Positions 4,573 to 11,970 of a stretch of 12,579 nucleotides of DNA are shown here, one piece after another. The notes beneath the pieces are model-generated. The model ran no database searches, had not been told where the DNA came from, and saw only the letters and a program-made list of their open reading frames with translations. The position numbers were made by a program, and so were the translations under genes. The first letter of the stretch is position 1. Each line of letters begins with the position of its first letter. This DNA is from JAGOQQ01 sp031973235 (GTDB taxonomy: Bacteria > Patescibacteriota > Minisyncoccia > Phycocordibacterales > UBA9973), in the NCBI GenBank assembly GCA_031973235.1, contig DALYDM010000018.1:1-12579 (forward strand). Reading direction: 5' to 3'.

Positions 4573-7206
4573 ATGAAAAAGCTTTTACCATATAATCATT
4601 CGAAGGTTGAGTCAAAAATACTCAAAAAATGGGCATCAAAAAAGACATATAAAACTGGCTCGAAAAAAGGTGCAAAGAAGTGTTATGTGCTGGATATGTT
4701 TCCGTATCCGTCTGGAGCGGGACTTCATGTGGGCCATCCTCGAGGGTATATAGCATCCGATGTGTATGCACGCTACAAAAGAATGCAAGGATTTAATGTG
4801 CTTCATCCGATGGGTTTTGATTCGTTCGGACTTCCTGCAGAACAATATGCAATCAAGACTGGAAAGAATCCTGGACCATTTACTGACAAATTGGTAAAAG
4901 AATATCGTACACAACTTGAAATAATTGGATTTTCATATGACTGGGACAGAACAGTCGCAACTCACAATCCCGAGTATTACAAATGGACTCAATGGATTTT
5001 TCTTCAACTTTACAATTCGTGGTATGACAAAAGTAAAAACAAGGCTCGTCCGATAAAAGATCTCATTGGTGTGTTTTTCAAAAGTGGAAACGCTAGCGTG
5101 AATGCAGAAACTTCAGGTGCTGTTTCGATTTTTTCAAAAAGTGAATGGAATGCAATGTCTGCAAAAGAACAACATGATGTATTGATGAATTACAGACTCG
5201 CATACGAAGGTTATAGTGAAGTGAATTGGTGTGAAGAGCTCGGCACAGTACTCGCAAACGATGAAATAATTGATGGACCACATGGTCCAGTATCTGAGCG
5301 AGGAGAACATCCAGTCACAAAGAAAATGATGAGGCAATGGTTTATGAGAATCACCGCCTATGCAGACAGACTTTTGAAAGGACTTGATGGACTAGATTGG
5401 AATGAAAATATTAAGGAAATTCAAAGAAATTGGATTGGTCAATCAGAGGGAAGTGAAATAGATTTTAAGTTGATTGCTAATAATAAGCCTATTGATGCGG
5501 TAATGAAAGTGTTTACCACTCGTGCAGATACGCTCTTTGGTGTGACATATGTAGTACTTGCACCTGAGCATTCGCTCGTGTCGGATTTGAAGCATAACTC
5601 AAAAAATATTAAGGAGATTGAAGAATATATTTCAAAATCAAAATTGAAAGATGTTAATGAACGTACAGATATTACAAAAGAAAAGTCTGGTGTAATACTT
5701 GAAGGTGTTTTTGCAATAAATCCAGCAAATGGTGAAGAAATTCCAGTGTGGATTGCGGATTATGTATTGGCAGGATATGGTACAGGGGCTGTGATGGCGG
5801 TACCATCACACGATAAACGTGACTTTGAATTTGCAGAAAAGTACGGACTTGAAAAGAAGTGTGTGGTAGAACCATCAGGATCTGGAATGGATCTTGAGAC
5901 ACTTGAATCATTTCTTGTGAAAGTGGTACAGGGCAAGGAGTGTTATCTTGGCGAAGAAGGAAAACTCATTAACTCTGGTGATTTTGACAAACTTCCAACA
6001 CACGAAGCTCGTGTTGCTATCACAAAAAAAGTCGGTGGCCGGATTGTTACAAAGTACAAAATGCGTGATGCGATTTTTGCACGTCAAAGGTATTGGGGAG
6101 AGCCGATTCCTCTCATCCATAAAAAAGATGGAACTCTGACTGAGGTCAAGAATCTTCCGTTGAAACTTCCAAATGTAAAATCATATGCGCCGTCTGGCAC
6201 AGGAGAAAGTCCTCTTGCGACAGTCTCTTCTTGGGTCAAAGCAGGATATGAGACAAATACAATGCCTGGATGGGCGGGATCTTCGTGGTATTTCCTAAGA
6301 TACATGGATCCAAAAAATAAAAAAGCTTTCGCAGACAAGAAAGCAATTTCATACTGGAAAAATGTTGATATGTATGTAGGTGGACAAGAACACGCAACGG
6401 GACATCTTCTGTATTCACGTTTTTGGCACAAATTTTTGAAAGATATGGGATATGTACCTACAGAAGAGCCGTTTCAATCACTTAGAAATCAAGGAATGAT
6501 TCTTGGTCCAGATAATCGAAAAATGTCTAAGCGATGGGGGAATATTATAAATCCTGATGATATTGTAAAGACTTACGGTGCAGATACTCTTCGTGTGTAT
6601 GAATCATTTATTGGACCATTTGATCAAATGGCAACTTGGAATACTGATAGTATTATGGGGCCACGAAGATTTCTTGAGCGAGTATGGAGATCACAAGACA
6701 AAATTGTCCGTATGATCCCAAAAAGTGAGATAACTGAATATAAAAAATTTGAATCACTTCTTCACAAGACTACTTTCAAAATAGAAAATGATATTCATGC
6801 ATTTTCATTCAATACTTCAGTTTCTGCATTGATGATTGTCCAAAATCATATTGATGCAATGACTGCTATTACAAAAGAAGACTATATTCATTTTTTGAAA
6901 CTTCTTGCGCCTTTTGCACCATTTATGACCGAAGAAATTTGGGAAACGTTAGGAATGAAGAATTCAATTCATGTATCATCATGGCCAAAGGCAAACAAAA
7001 AGAAGATTCAAAATGAAGGTGTGACAATCGGGATTCAGGTAAATGGAAAAGTTAGAAGTGAAATAACTATTGATGAAAATACTTCTGAGTCTGACGTAAA
7101 AAACATGGTACTTCAAGATCCAAAAATTATTGCATGGATAGAAGGAAAAGAAATAAAGAAATTTATTTATGTAAAGGGAAGGATTATTAATATAGTGGTT
7201 GGATAA
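4573..7206 (+). CDS. leuS: leucyl-tRNA synthetase
   Basis: An 877-residue class I synthetase that charges tRNA-Leu in the cytoplasm. The HIGH motif appears as HVGH (52-55) and the KMSKS loop as KMSKR (650-654). The CP1 editing domain shows TTRADTLFG (315-323) and HDKRD (413-417), with the conserved Asp417, so proofreading should be active. The C-terminal domain (about 810-877; GIQVNGKVRS) is present. Residues about 150-212 hold an insert of some 45 residues before VNWC (217-220) that E. coli LeuRS lacks; from memory Bacteroidetes LeuRS has a similar one. The zinc-type Cys cluster of the E. coli enzyme after VLAN is missing. The ATG is set by a TATACT with a leader of about 6 nt. A tRNA-Leu lies 5 kb downstream. 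Confidence 0.98.
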   Translation: MKKLLPYNHSKVESKILKKWASKKTYKTGSKKGAKKCYVLDMFPYPSGAGLHVGHPRGYIASDVYARYKRMQGFNVLHPMGFDSFGLPAEQYAIKTGKNPGPFTDKLVKEYRTQLEIIGFSYDWDRTVATHNPEYYKWTQWIFLQLYNSWYDKSKNKARPIKDLIGVFFKSGNASVNAETSGAVSIFSKSEWNAMSAKEQHDVLMNYRLAYEGYSEVNWCEELGTVLANDEIIDGPHGPVSERGEHPVTKKMMRQWFMRITAYADRLLKGLDGLDWNENIKEIQRNWIGQSEGSEIDFKLIANNKPIDAVMKVFTTRADTLFGVTYVVLAPEHSLVSDLKHNSKNIKEIEEYISKSKLKDVNERTDITKEKSGVILEGVFAINPANGEEIPVWIADYVLAGYGTGAVMAVPSHDKRDFEFAEKYGLEKKCVVEPSGSGMDLETLESFLVKVVQGKECYLGEEGKLINSGDFDKLPTHEARVAITKKVGGRIVTKYKMRDAIFARQRYWGEPIPLIHKKDGTLTEVKNLPLKLPNVKSYAPSGTGESPLATVSSWVKAGYETNTMPGWAGSSWYFLRYMDPKNKKAFADKKAISYWKNVDMYVGGQEHATGHLLYSRFWHKFLKDMGYVPTEEPFQSLRNQGMILGPDNRKMSKRWGNIINPDDIVKTYGADTLRVYESFIGPFDQMATWNTDSIMGPRRFLERVWRSQDKIVRMIPKSEITEYKKFESLLHKTTFKIENDIHAFSFNTSVSALMIVQNHIDAMTAITKEDYIHFLKLLAPFAPFMTEEIWETLGMKNSIHVSSWPKANKKKIQNEGVTIGIQVNGKVRSEITIDENTSESDVKNMVLQDPKIIAWIEGKEIKKFIYVKGRIINIVVG

Positions 7207-7257
7207 GGGGACACCCATGTAAAAATCAGTCGCCATTTGTTCGAATTTATCAACAGT

Positions 7258-7287
7258 TTGAATATAAAACCACTCCTGCGATATAAT
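7258..7287 (+). promoter_or_regulatory. murJ promoter, leaderless
   Basis: TTGAAT (7258-7263), an 18-nt spacer and a perfect TATAAT (7282-7287) ending 7 nt before the murJ ATG. The 88-bp gap after leuS shows no convincing terminator, so read-through from leuS may add to murJ expression. Confidence 0.65.
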
Positions 7288-7294
7288 AGAACCA

Positions 7295-8986
7295 ATGGTT
7301 AAAAAGCTTCTCTCACTCATCCATAAGGAATTTAGCGGTATCACTGAGGCCGCTTTTTTGCTTGCGGGATTTGCGTTTTTGTCTCAAATTCTCGGGTTGA
7401 TTAGAGATAGATCTTTTGCGCATGTGCTTGGTGCATCTGGTTCGCTCGATGTATATTATGCATCTTTTCGAATTCCTGATTTAATGTTTAATTCTGTATC
7501 AACCATGGTTTCGATTACTGTACTTTTGCCGTTTGTTATTGATCGATTAAAAGGCGATGAAAAAAATGTTACAGAGGCACGCTTGTTCCTCTCACAGGTC
7601 TTTTCAGGATTCCTTGCCTTGATGGCAGTGGTTTCTGTTGTGTTGTTTGTACTCATGCCACAAATCGCACCTTATGTTGCACCTGGATTTAACACGATGC
7701 AACTTCATGAACTTGTGCTTACAAGTCGAATAATGTTGCTCTCGCCAATTTTCTTGGGATTGTCAAATCTTTTCGGTACAGTGACACAGCTCTATCGAAA
7801 GTTTTTTGTCTATGCACTTGCGCCAGTTTTATACAACGCTGGAATATTGCTTGGAATATATTTTTTCTACCCAACCATGGGTGTACTCGGGCTCGGAGTG
7901 GGTGTGGTGATAGGTGCAATATTCCACATGATTATTCAGCTCCCAGTGTTGTATTCACATTCATTTGTACCAAAAATAGTAGGGTCTCTTGATAAAAAAC
8001 TTTTGAAAGAGGTGGTATTGCTCTCACTCCCTCGGACTCTTGGACTTTCACTCAACAGTTTTGCGCTTCTTGTATTGATTGCAATCGCGTCAATGATGAA
8101 TGAAGGATCTATTTCAATATTTTCATTTGCATACAATCTTCAAGCTGTTCCGATAAGTATTATTGGTGTGTCGTATTCTGTCGCAGCATTTCCGACACTT
8201 GCAAAAGCATTTTCACTTGGACGACTTGATGAATTTCGTCATTCAATCATGACCTCAATGCGTCAGATTATTTTTTGGTCAATGCCAGTAATTGTACTTT
8301 TTGTTGTACTCCGTGCTCAGATTGTGCGTGTGATTCTCGGAACAGGAAGGTTTACCTGGGATGATACACGACTTACCGCGGCAGCACTCGCACTTTTTGC
8401 GTTTTCTGTTGTTGCCCAAAGCCTGATTGTGCTTTTGACCCGCGGATACTATGCTGCTGGTCGTACAAAACGTCCGCTGATTGTAAATATTATTTTTACA
8501 CTTTCTGAAATCTTGTTCGCGTTTGGATTTTTGATGCTTTATGACAACGTTCCATTGTTTGCCCATTTTCTTGATTCACTCCTTCGTGTAGATGGAATAG
8601 AAGGGACACGAATACTCATGCTTCCACTTGGGTATGCATGCGGAATAATAGTAAACGCGTTCGCGCTTTGGATAATGTTTCGAAAAGATTATTTTAGTGA
8701 AGTCAAAACAAACATCAAGCGTGTAGGATTTGAAAGTGTCGCATCGTCGATGATTCTCGGGTTTGTTACTTACAAGGCACTCTCGCTTCTTGATAATGTA
8801 TTTGACATAAATACTTTCTGGGGAATTTTCTTGCAAGGATTCATTGCAGGAATTTTAGGACTTATCGCATGGGCAGGAATTTTGTATCTGCTTAGAAGTC
8901 GCGAACTCACCGAAGTGGCTTCGGCACTACACAAGAAATTCTGGAAACAAGCTGTGGTGGTGCCAGAACAAAATATTGCTGACTAA
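7295..8986 (+). CDS. murJ: lipid II flippase MurJ (MviN family)
   Basis: A 563-residue polytopic membrane protein of the MOP superfamily, with about 14 TM helices. MurJ moves the peptidoglycan precursor lipid II across the cytoplasmic membrane. Family signatures include LSQILGLIRD (29-38), YNLQAVPISIIGVSYSVAAFP (280-300) and GTGRFTWDDTRLTAAALALF (349-368) followed by RGYYAAGRTKRP. By my alignment the E. coli R24/D25 pair is kept (R37/D38), but R18, R52 and R270 correspond to Gln31, Phe65 and Asn281, so the lipid II binding cavity has fewer positive charges. The start is fixed by a TATAAT 7 nt upstream. It is probably monocistronic. Together with the FtsB-like gene it is the envelope and division component of the window. 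Confidence 0.95.
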   Translation: MVKKLLSLIHKEFSGITEAAFLLAGFAFLSQILGLIRDRSFAHVLGASGSLDVYYASFRIPDLMFNSVSTMVSITVLLPFVIDRLKGDEKNVTEARLFLSQVFSGFLALMAVVSVVLFVLMPQIAPYVAPGFNTMQLHELVLTSRIMLLSPIFLGLSNLFGTVTQLYRKFFVYALAPVLYNAGILLGIYFFYPTMGVLGLGVGVVIGAIFHMIIQLPVLYSHSFVPKIVGSLDKKLLKEVVLLSLPRTLGLSLNSFALLVLIAIASMMNEGSISIFSFAYNLQAVPISIIGVSYSVAAFPTLAKAFSLGRLDEFRHSIMTSMRQIIFWSMPVIVLFVVLRAQIVRVILGTGRFTWDDTRLTAAALALFAFSVVAQSLIVLLTRGYYAAGRTKRPLIVNIIFTLSEILFAFGFLMLYDNVPLFAHFLDSLLRVDGIEGTRILMLPLGYACGIIVNAFALWIMFRKDYFSEVKTNIKRVGFESVASSMILGFVTYKALSLLDNVFDINTFWGIFLQGFIAGILGLIAWAGILYLLRSRELTEVASALHKKFWKQAVVVPEQNIAD

Positions 8987-8995
8987 ACGTCTAAG

Positions 8996-9023
8996 ACGCG
9001 GAACCACGCGGACTGGACGCGGA
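8996..9023 (+). repeat. three ACGCGGA heptamers, left cluster
   Basis: ACGCGGA occurs at 8996-9002, 9006-9012 and 9017-9023, with start-to-start spacing of 10 and 11 bp, in the non-coding DNA right after murJ. A small palindrome CGTCT-A-AGACG (8988-8998) overlaps the first copy. The same heptamer in inverted orientation forms the cluster at 9438-9477. Confidence 0.8.
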
Positions 9024-9044
9024 AGAAACGTAGAAAACTAAAAT

Positions 9045-9068
9045 AAAAAAGCTCCCCAATATGGGGAG
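9045..9068 (-). terminator. terminator of the 91-aa gene, possibly also murJ
   Basis: CTCCCC (9052-9057) pairs with GGGGAG (9063-9068) around AATAT. On the minus strand the stem is followed within one base by six Ts (9050-9045), a textbook terminator. On the plus strand a T5 run appears only about 6 nt after the stem, so it would be weaker for murJ. Confidence 0.8.
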
Positions 9069-9077
9069 AGTGCATTT

Positions 9078-9353
9078 TTAAATAAAGAACTTAATTCCTT
9101 TTTCTGGATAAAAAACTGGAAATTCATCGTAATTTCCCATTCTTAAGGATCCATCTAAATATGTCGAGAAAGGGATGAATATTGCTTTTTTAAATGAATT
9201 GACTTTGTAGTACCTTTTGCCAATCATGATTTCGCCTCCATAAAAATATACGGCTTCTGGGACTTTAAATTTCCAAATAACAAAGAAAAGTAAGTGGATT
9301 CCTCGAATCAAGTAGATTGGAAGGAATATGAATTTTCTTGCTGTTAGTTTCAT
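9078..9353 (-). CDS. orphan small protein, probable membrane-associated
   Basis: A 91-residue protein rich in Phe, Ile, Tyr and Lys. Residues about 8-27 are strongly hydrophobic but contain an Arg and a His, so this is either one TM helix or a membrane-bound helix; the N-terminus is basic (K2, R6, K7). The rest (28-91) looks like beta-strands with a GG and FPVFYPEKG near the end. I do not recognise it. A consensus TTGACA-N18-TATAAT promoter and a good terminator make a complete one-gene unit, which argues that it is real. It is AT-rich, sits between murJ and lepA on the opposite strand, and is flanked by inverted clusters of the ACGCGGA heptamer, so it may be an inserted cassette. Confidence 0.65.
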   Translation of the reverse strand: MKLTARKFIFLPIYLIRGIHLLFFVIWKFKVPEAVYFYGGEIMIGKRYYKVNSFKKAIFIPFSTYLDGSLRMGNYDEFPVFYPEKGIKFFI

Positions 9354-9376
9354 CTGTGTAGTTTTTAGTTTGTAAT

Positions 9377-9406
9377 ATTATATCATAGTTATTAGCTATT
9401 TGTCAA
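9377..9406 (-). promoter_or_regulatory. consensus promoter of the 91-aa gene
   Basis: On the minus strand: TTGACA (9406-9401), an 18-nt spacer and TATAAT (9382-9377), both perfect hexamers. The start point near 9370 gives a leader of about 17 nt with no Shine-Dalgarno. It is the closest match to consensus in the window. Confidence 0.8.
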
Positions 9407-9437
9407 GCAATATTTTATATACTCACATTCGTATTTA

Positions 9438-9477
9438 TCCGCGTCTGTTCAGCGTAAAGTCCGCGTTCAGTCCGCAT
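9438..9477 (-). repeat. four heptamers at 11-bp period, right cluster
   Basis: On plus the units read TCCGCGT (9438), TCAGCGT (9449), TCCGCGT (9460) and TCCGCAT (9471), each starting exactly 11 bp after the last. The minus-strand consensus is CTGAACGCGGA. The minus-strand stretch through the last two units matches the left cluster over about 16 bases with one mismatch. The cluster ends 29 bp before the lepA extended -10 box. Confidence 0.85.
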
Positions 9478-9505
9478 CAGAAAACTTTATTTTCCAACAC
9501 TTTTC

Positions 9506-9514
9506 TGCTATGAT
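9506..9514 (+). promoter_or_regulatory. lepA extended -10 promoter
   Basis: TGC followed by TATGAT (9509-9514). The start point near 9521 leaves a leader of 1-2 nt. A weak -35 (TTTATT, 9486-9491) has 17-nt spacing. The four-unit heptamer cluster lies just upstream, where an activator or repressor could bind. Confidence 0.6.
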
Positions 9515-9522
9515 GGCAAGAC

Positions 9523-11343
9523 ATGAAGCCTAAAAATATTCGAAACTTTTCTATTATTGCTCACATTGATCACGGCAAGTCTACGCTTGCTGATCGTATG
9601 CTTGAGGTTACCAAGACCATCGAGTCGCGTAAAATGCGTGATCAGGTACTTGATAATATGGAACTCGAACGTGAAAGAGGAATCACCATCAAGATGCAGC
9701 CAGTGCGTATGGAGTACGAGATTGATGGACAGATGTATGTGATGAATCTCATTGATACGCCAGGGCATATCGACTTTTCGTATGAAGTATCACGCGCATT
9801 GAAAGCAGTAGAAGGCTCGATTCTTCTTGTGGACTCAACTCAGGGTGTGCAGGCTCAAACTCTTACTACGCTTCAAATGGCGCGCGAGAGTGGACTTGTG
9901 ATTATTCCTGCTGTGTCTAAGGTAGATTCTCCGCTTGCGAGAGTAGATGAGACCAAGCTCGAAATTGCGTCGCTTTTGAACGTAGATCCAGACACAGTGC
10001 TTGAAGTATCAGGAAAGACTGGTCAGGGTGTTCCCGAGCTTCTTCGTGCGGTCAAAGACAGAGTTCCAGCACCACAATCAAATACGCTTTATGACCCAGA
10101 ACTCAACAAGGATGCAAATTCACTCCAAGCACTTGTGTTTGATTTTAAATATTCAAATCACCAAGGTGTGATAGTGTATGTGCGAATACTAAATGGTGAA
10201 GTGAAGCCGCACGACACATTACTATTTAGAATTGCGAATGAAAAGTTTATTACACTTGAAGTTGGTACTTTTAGTCCGACTGAAGTGTCAAAAGAAAAAA
10301 TTAGCGCAGGTGAGATCGGCTACATTGTGACTGGTATCAAACGCCCAGGTATTGCTTCTGTGGGAGACACAATCACTCTTTTCAAAAATCCCAAAGATGC
10401 ACTTCCAGGATACATGCTTCCAAGGCCTGTGGTATGGGCGTCAATCTATCCAGAAAGCGCTGATGACTTCCCAGAGCTTAAGCTTGCACTTTCACGTCTC
10501 AAACTCTCAGACTCAGCATTTACATTCGAAGAAGAAGCTTCTGGAGCTCTAGGACGTGGATATCGATGTGGTTTCCTTGGAATGCTTCATATGGAAATTA
10601 TTTCTGAAAGACTTCGTCGAGAATTCAATCTTGAACTTGTAATCACAACTCCATCGATTACCTATATTGTCAAACTAAAGAACGGCAAAGAACAAACAAT
10701 TTACTCACCTCATCTTTTCCCAAATGACGGGGAAGTGACACAAGTCATGGAGCCATGGGTCAAAATTAAAATTATTACTCCAACCAATTATCTTAGTTCT
10801 CTGATGCCACTTTTGTATGACCATGAGGCAGAGGTCCACGAAACAGAAAATTTCGGTGACAATCGCTCGGCGATCAATGTGATGATGCCACTTCGAGAAA
10901 TGATGAGAAATTTTTTTGATGAACTCAAAAGTATTTCATCTGGATACGCATCTATTTCGTACGAGTTTGCTGATATGCGTATTGCTGATGTTACGCGACT
11001 CGATATTCTCGTAGCAGAAGAGATTGTCCCTGCATTTACTCGTGTGATTTCAAAGCGTCGTGCACAAGAAGAAGCAGAGAATGCTGTTGAAAAACTCCAT
11101 GGGATACTTCCACGACAGATGTTCGTGACAAAGATTCAGGGATTTGCAAACGGAAGAATTATTGCATCAAAGACGCTTTCAGCCTTCCGAAAAGATGTGA
11201 CAGGATATCTCTATGGTGGAGACATCACCCGAAAAATGAAGTTGCTTGAAAAGCAAAAAAAAGGAAAGAAAAAGATGCAAGCTAGAGCGAAAGTCAATAT
11301 TCCTCATGATGTGTTTTTGAAAATGATGCGTGAAGGCAACTAA
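9523..11343 (+). CDS. lepA: elongation factor 4 (LepA), ribosomal GTPase
   Basis: A 606-residue translational GTPase, full length for the family (about 600). G1 is AHIDHGKST (13-21), switch I RGITI (52-56), G3 DTPGH (78-82), G4 SKVD (132-135) and G5 SGK (163-165). EF-G-like domains II, III and V follow, and the LepA-specific C-terminal domain carries the basic KKGKKKMQARAKVNIP stretch near 582-597. LepA binds the ribosome and affects elongation and 30S assembly in the cytoplasm. The G4 motif is normally NKID; here the base-contacting Asn is Ser. An extended -10 box puts transcription 1-2 nt before the ATG. The gene converges on a 34-aa ORF and they share a long hairpin. The upstream repeat cluster is the only candidate operator. 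Confidence 0.98.
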   Translation: MKPKNIRNFSIIAHIDHGKSTLADRMLEVTKTIESRKMRDQVLDNMELERERGITIKMQPVRMEYEIDGQMYVMNLIDTPGHIDFSYEVSRALKAVEGSILLVDSTQGVQAQTLTTLQMARESGLVIIPAVSKVDSPLARVDETKLEIASLLNVDPDTVLEVSGKTGQGVPELLRAVKDRVPAPQSNTLYDPELNKDANSLQALVFDFKYSNHQGVIVYVRILNGEVKPHDTLLFRIANEKFITLEVGTFSPTEVSKEKISAGEIGYIVTGIKRPGIASVGDTITLFKNPKDALPGYMLPRPVVWASIYPESADDFPELKLALSRLKLSDSAFTFEEEASGALGRGYRCGFLGMLHMEIISERLRREFNLELVITTPSITYIVKLKNGKEQTIYSPHLFPNDGEVTQVMEPWVKIKIITPTNYLSSLMPLLYDHEAEVHETENFGDNRSAINVMMPLREMMRNFFDELKSISSGYASISYEFADMRIADVTRLDILVAEEIVPAFTRVISKRRAQEEAENAVEKLHGILPRQMFVTKIQGFANGRIIASKTLSAFRKDVTGYLYGGDITRKMKLLEKQKKGKKKMQARAKVNIPHDVFLKMMREGN

Positions 11344-11389
11344 GTTTGATACAGCTTAAGTGTTTTGGAATTGAGAAATAATACAACGC

Positions 11390-11438
11390 ATAGCACATAA
11401 AAAAGACGGCACATAGTGCCGTCTTTTTTATGTGCTAT
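11390..11438. terminator. 23-bp perfect hairpin terminator between convergent genes
   Basis: Bases 11390-11412 and 11416-11438 are exact reverse complements around ATA. The core GACGGCAC/GTGCCGTC is flanked by A6 and T6, so termination is possible on both strands. The hairpin contains the stop codon of the minus-strand 34-aa gene (11437-11435). Confidence 0.88.
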
Positions 11439-11542
11439 CTAAATATAGGTGTGTATAGAAGAATCATTGAAAGTACAATAAGTACTGATATGATGCTCCA
11501 AATTATCTTTACCTTCTTTCGATGTTTTGGGTTTAGTATCAT
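11435..11542 (-). CDS. 34-aa single-TM micro-protein
   Basis: An ATG at 11542-11540 opens a 34-codon frame ending in TAG (11437-11435). The product starts with a basic segment, MILNPKHRKKVKIIW, followed by a hydrophobic helix of about 16 residues (16-31) ending LLYTPIFR. The Lys/Arg block before the helix predicts that the N-terminus is cytoplasmic. I recall similar very short one-TM proteins next to housekeeping genes in Patescibacteria, but cannot name a family. It fills most of an otherwise empty 240-bp gap, ends inside a shared terminator with lepA, and diverges from the FtsB-like gene. A CATAAT box (11560-11555) predicts a leader of about 6 nt. A small regulator or stabiliser of a membrane complex is one guess; a chance ORF cannot be excluded. 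Confidence 0.65.
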   Translation of the reverse strand: MILNPKHRKKVKIIWSIISVLIVLSMILLYTPIFR

Positions 11543-11547
11543 GTGTA

Positions 11548-11577
11548 TTCGCAAATTATGGCTATGTGGCTTATAAT
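11548..11577 (+). promoter_or_regulatory. promoter of the FtsB-like gene, leaderless
   Basis: TTCGCA (11548-11553), an 18-nt spacer and a perfect TATAAT (11572-11577) ending 8 nt before the ATG at 11586. It overlaps the proposed promoter of the divergent 34-aa gene. Confidence 0.6.
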
Positions 11578-11585
11578 ACCAGATA

Positions 11586-11969
11586 ATGGCAGACTATCAA
11601 GTATCCCAAAAAAAGACAAAATGGTTCCACTCTCCAATTGTATTGCTTGCAATGGTTGGCGTGTGCATTTTCTTTGGGTCAAATATGATAACTTTGATTA
11701 AGAAAAACAAAGACACTCGACAATTAAAAGAGCAGGCGTCCCGAGAATTGCTTGAATTACAAGAAAGAAAACAAAAACTTGAATCAGACATAGCTTCACT
11801 CAAAAGTGATCGTGGACAAGAAGAAATAATACGAGAGAATTTTCAAGTAACAAAAGAGGGTGAAGGTGTGGTAGTAATTGTGGATGAAGAAGAGAAACCA
11901 GTTGAAGAAGAGAAAAAAGAAAATTTTTTACAAAGAATAATTCCTAGCCGACAAGAAATGGAGTTTTAG
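11586..11969 (+). CDS. septum formation initiator (FtsB/DivIC-like)
   Basis: A 127-residue bitopic protein: a short basic cytoplasmic N-terminus, one TM helix (about 17-38), a coiled coil (about 41-78, with ELLELQERKQKLESDIASL), then the family pattern RGQEEIIRENFQVTKEGEGVVVIVD (about 76-100) and a Lys/Glu-rich tail. FtsB/DivIC proteins pair with FtsL and FtsQ/DivIB in the divisome and help activate septal peptidoglycan synthesis outside the cytoplasmic membrane. The length (E. coli FtsB is 103) and order of parts agree. FtsB and DivIC cannot be separated from sequence alone, so no symbol is given. The ATG follows a TATAAT by 8 nt. It is a one-gene unit ended by a long AT-rich hairpin. Confidence 0.88.
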   Translation: MADYQVSQKKTKWFHSPIVLLAMVGVCIFFGSNMITLIKKNKDTRQLKEQASRELLELQERKQKLESDIASLKSDRGQEEIIRENFQVTKEGEGVVVIVDEEEKPVEEEKKENFLQRIIPSRQEMEF

Positions 11970-11970
11970 T

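Noticed and set aside
7207..7294. Extra gene or terminator between leuS and murJ
   Set aside because: The 88-bp gap has no frame of useful length and no convincing stem with a T-tract; only the murJ promoter is clear.
8996..9477. CRISPR array from the regularly spaced heptamers
   Set aside because: Units are 7 bp at 10-11 bp period, with no room for spacers, in two inverted clusters and with no cas genes nearby.
146..11969. UGA recoded to glycine as in Gracilibacteria
   Set aside because: No in-frame TGA occurs in ychF, leuS, murJ or lepA, which together are over 2400 codons and full length under the standard code.
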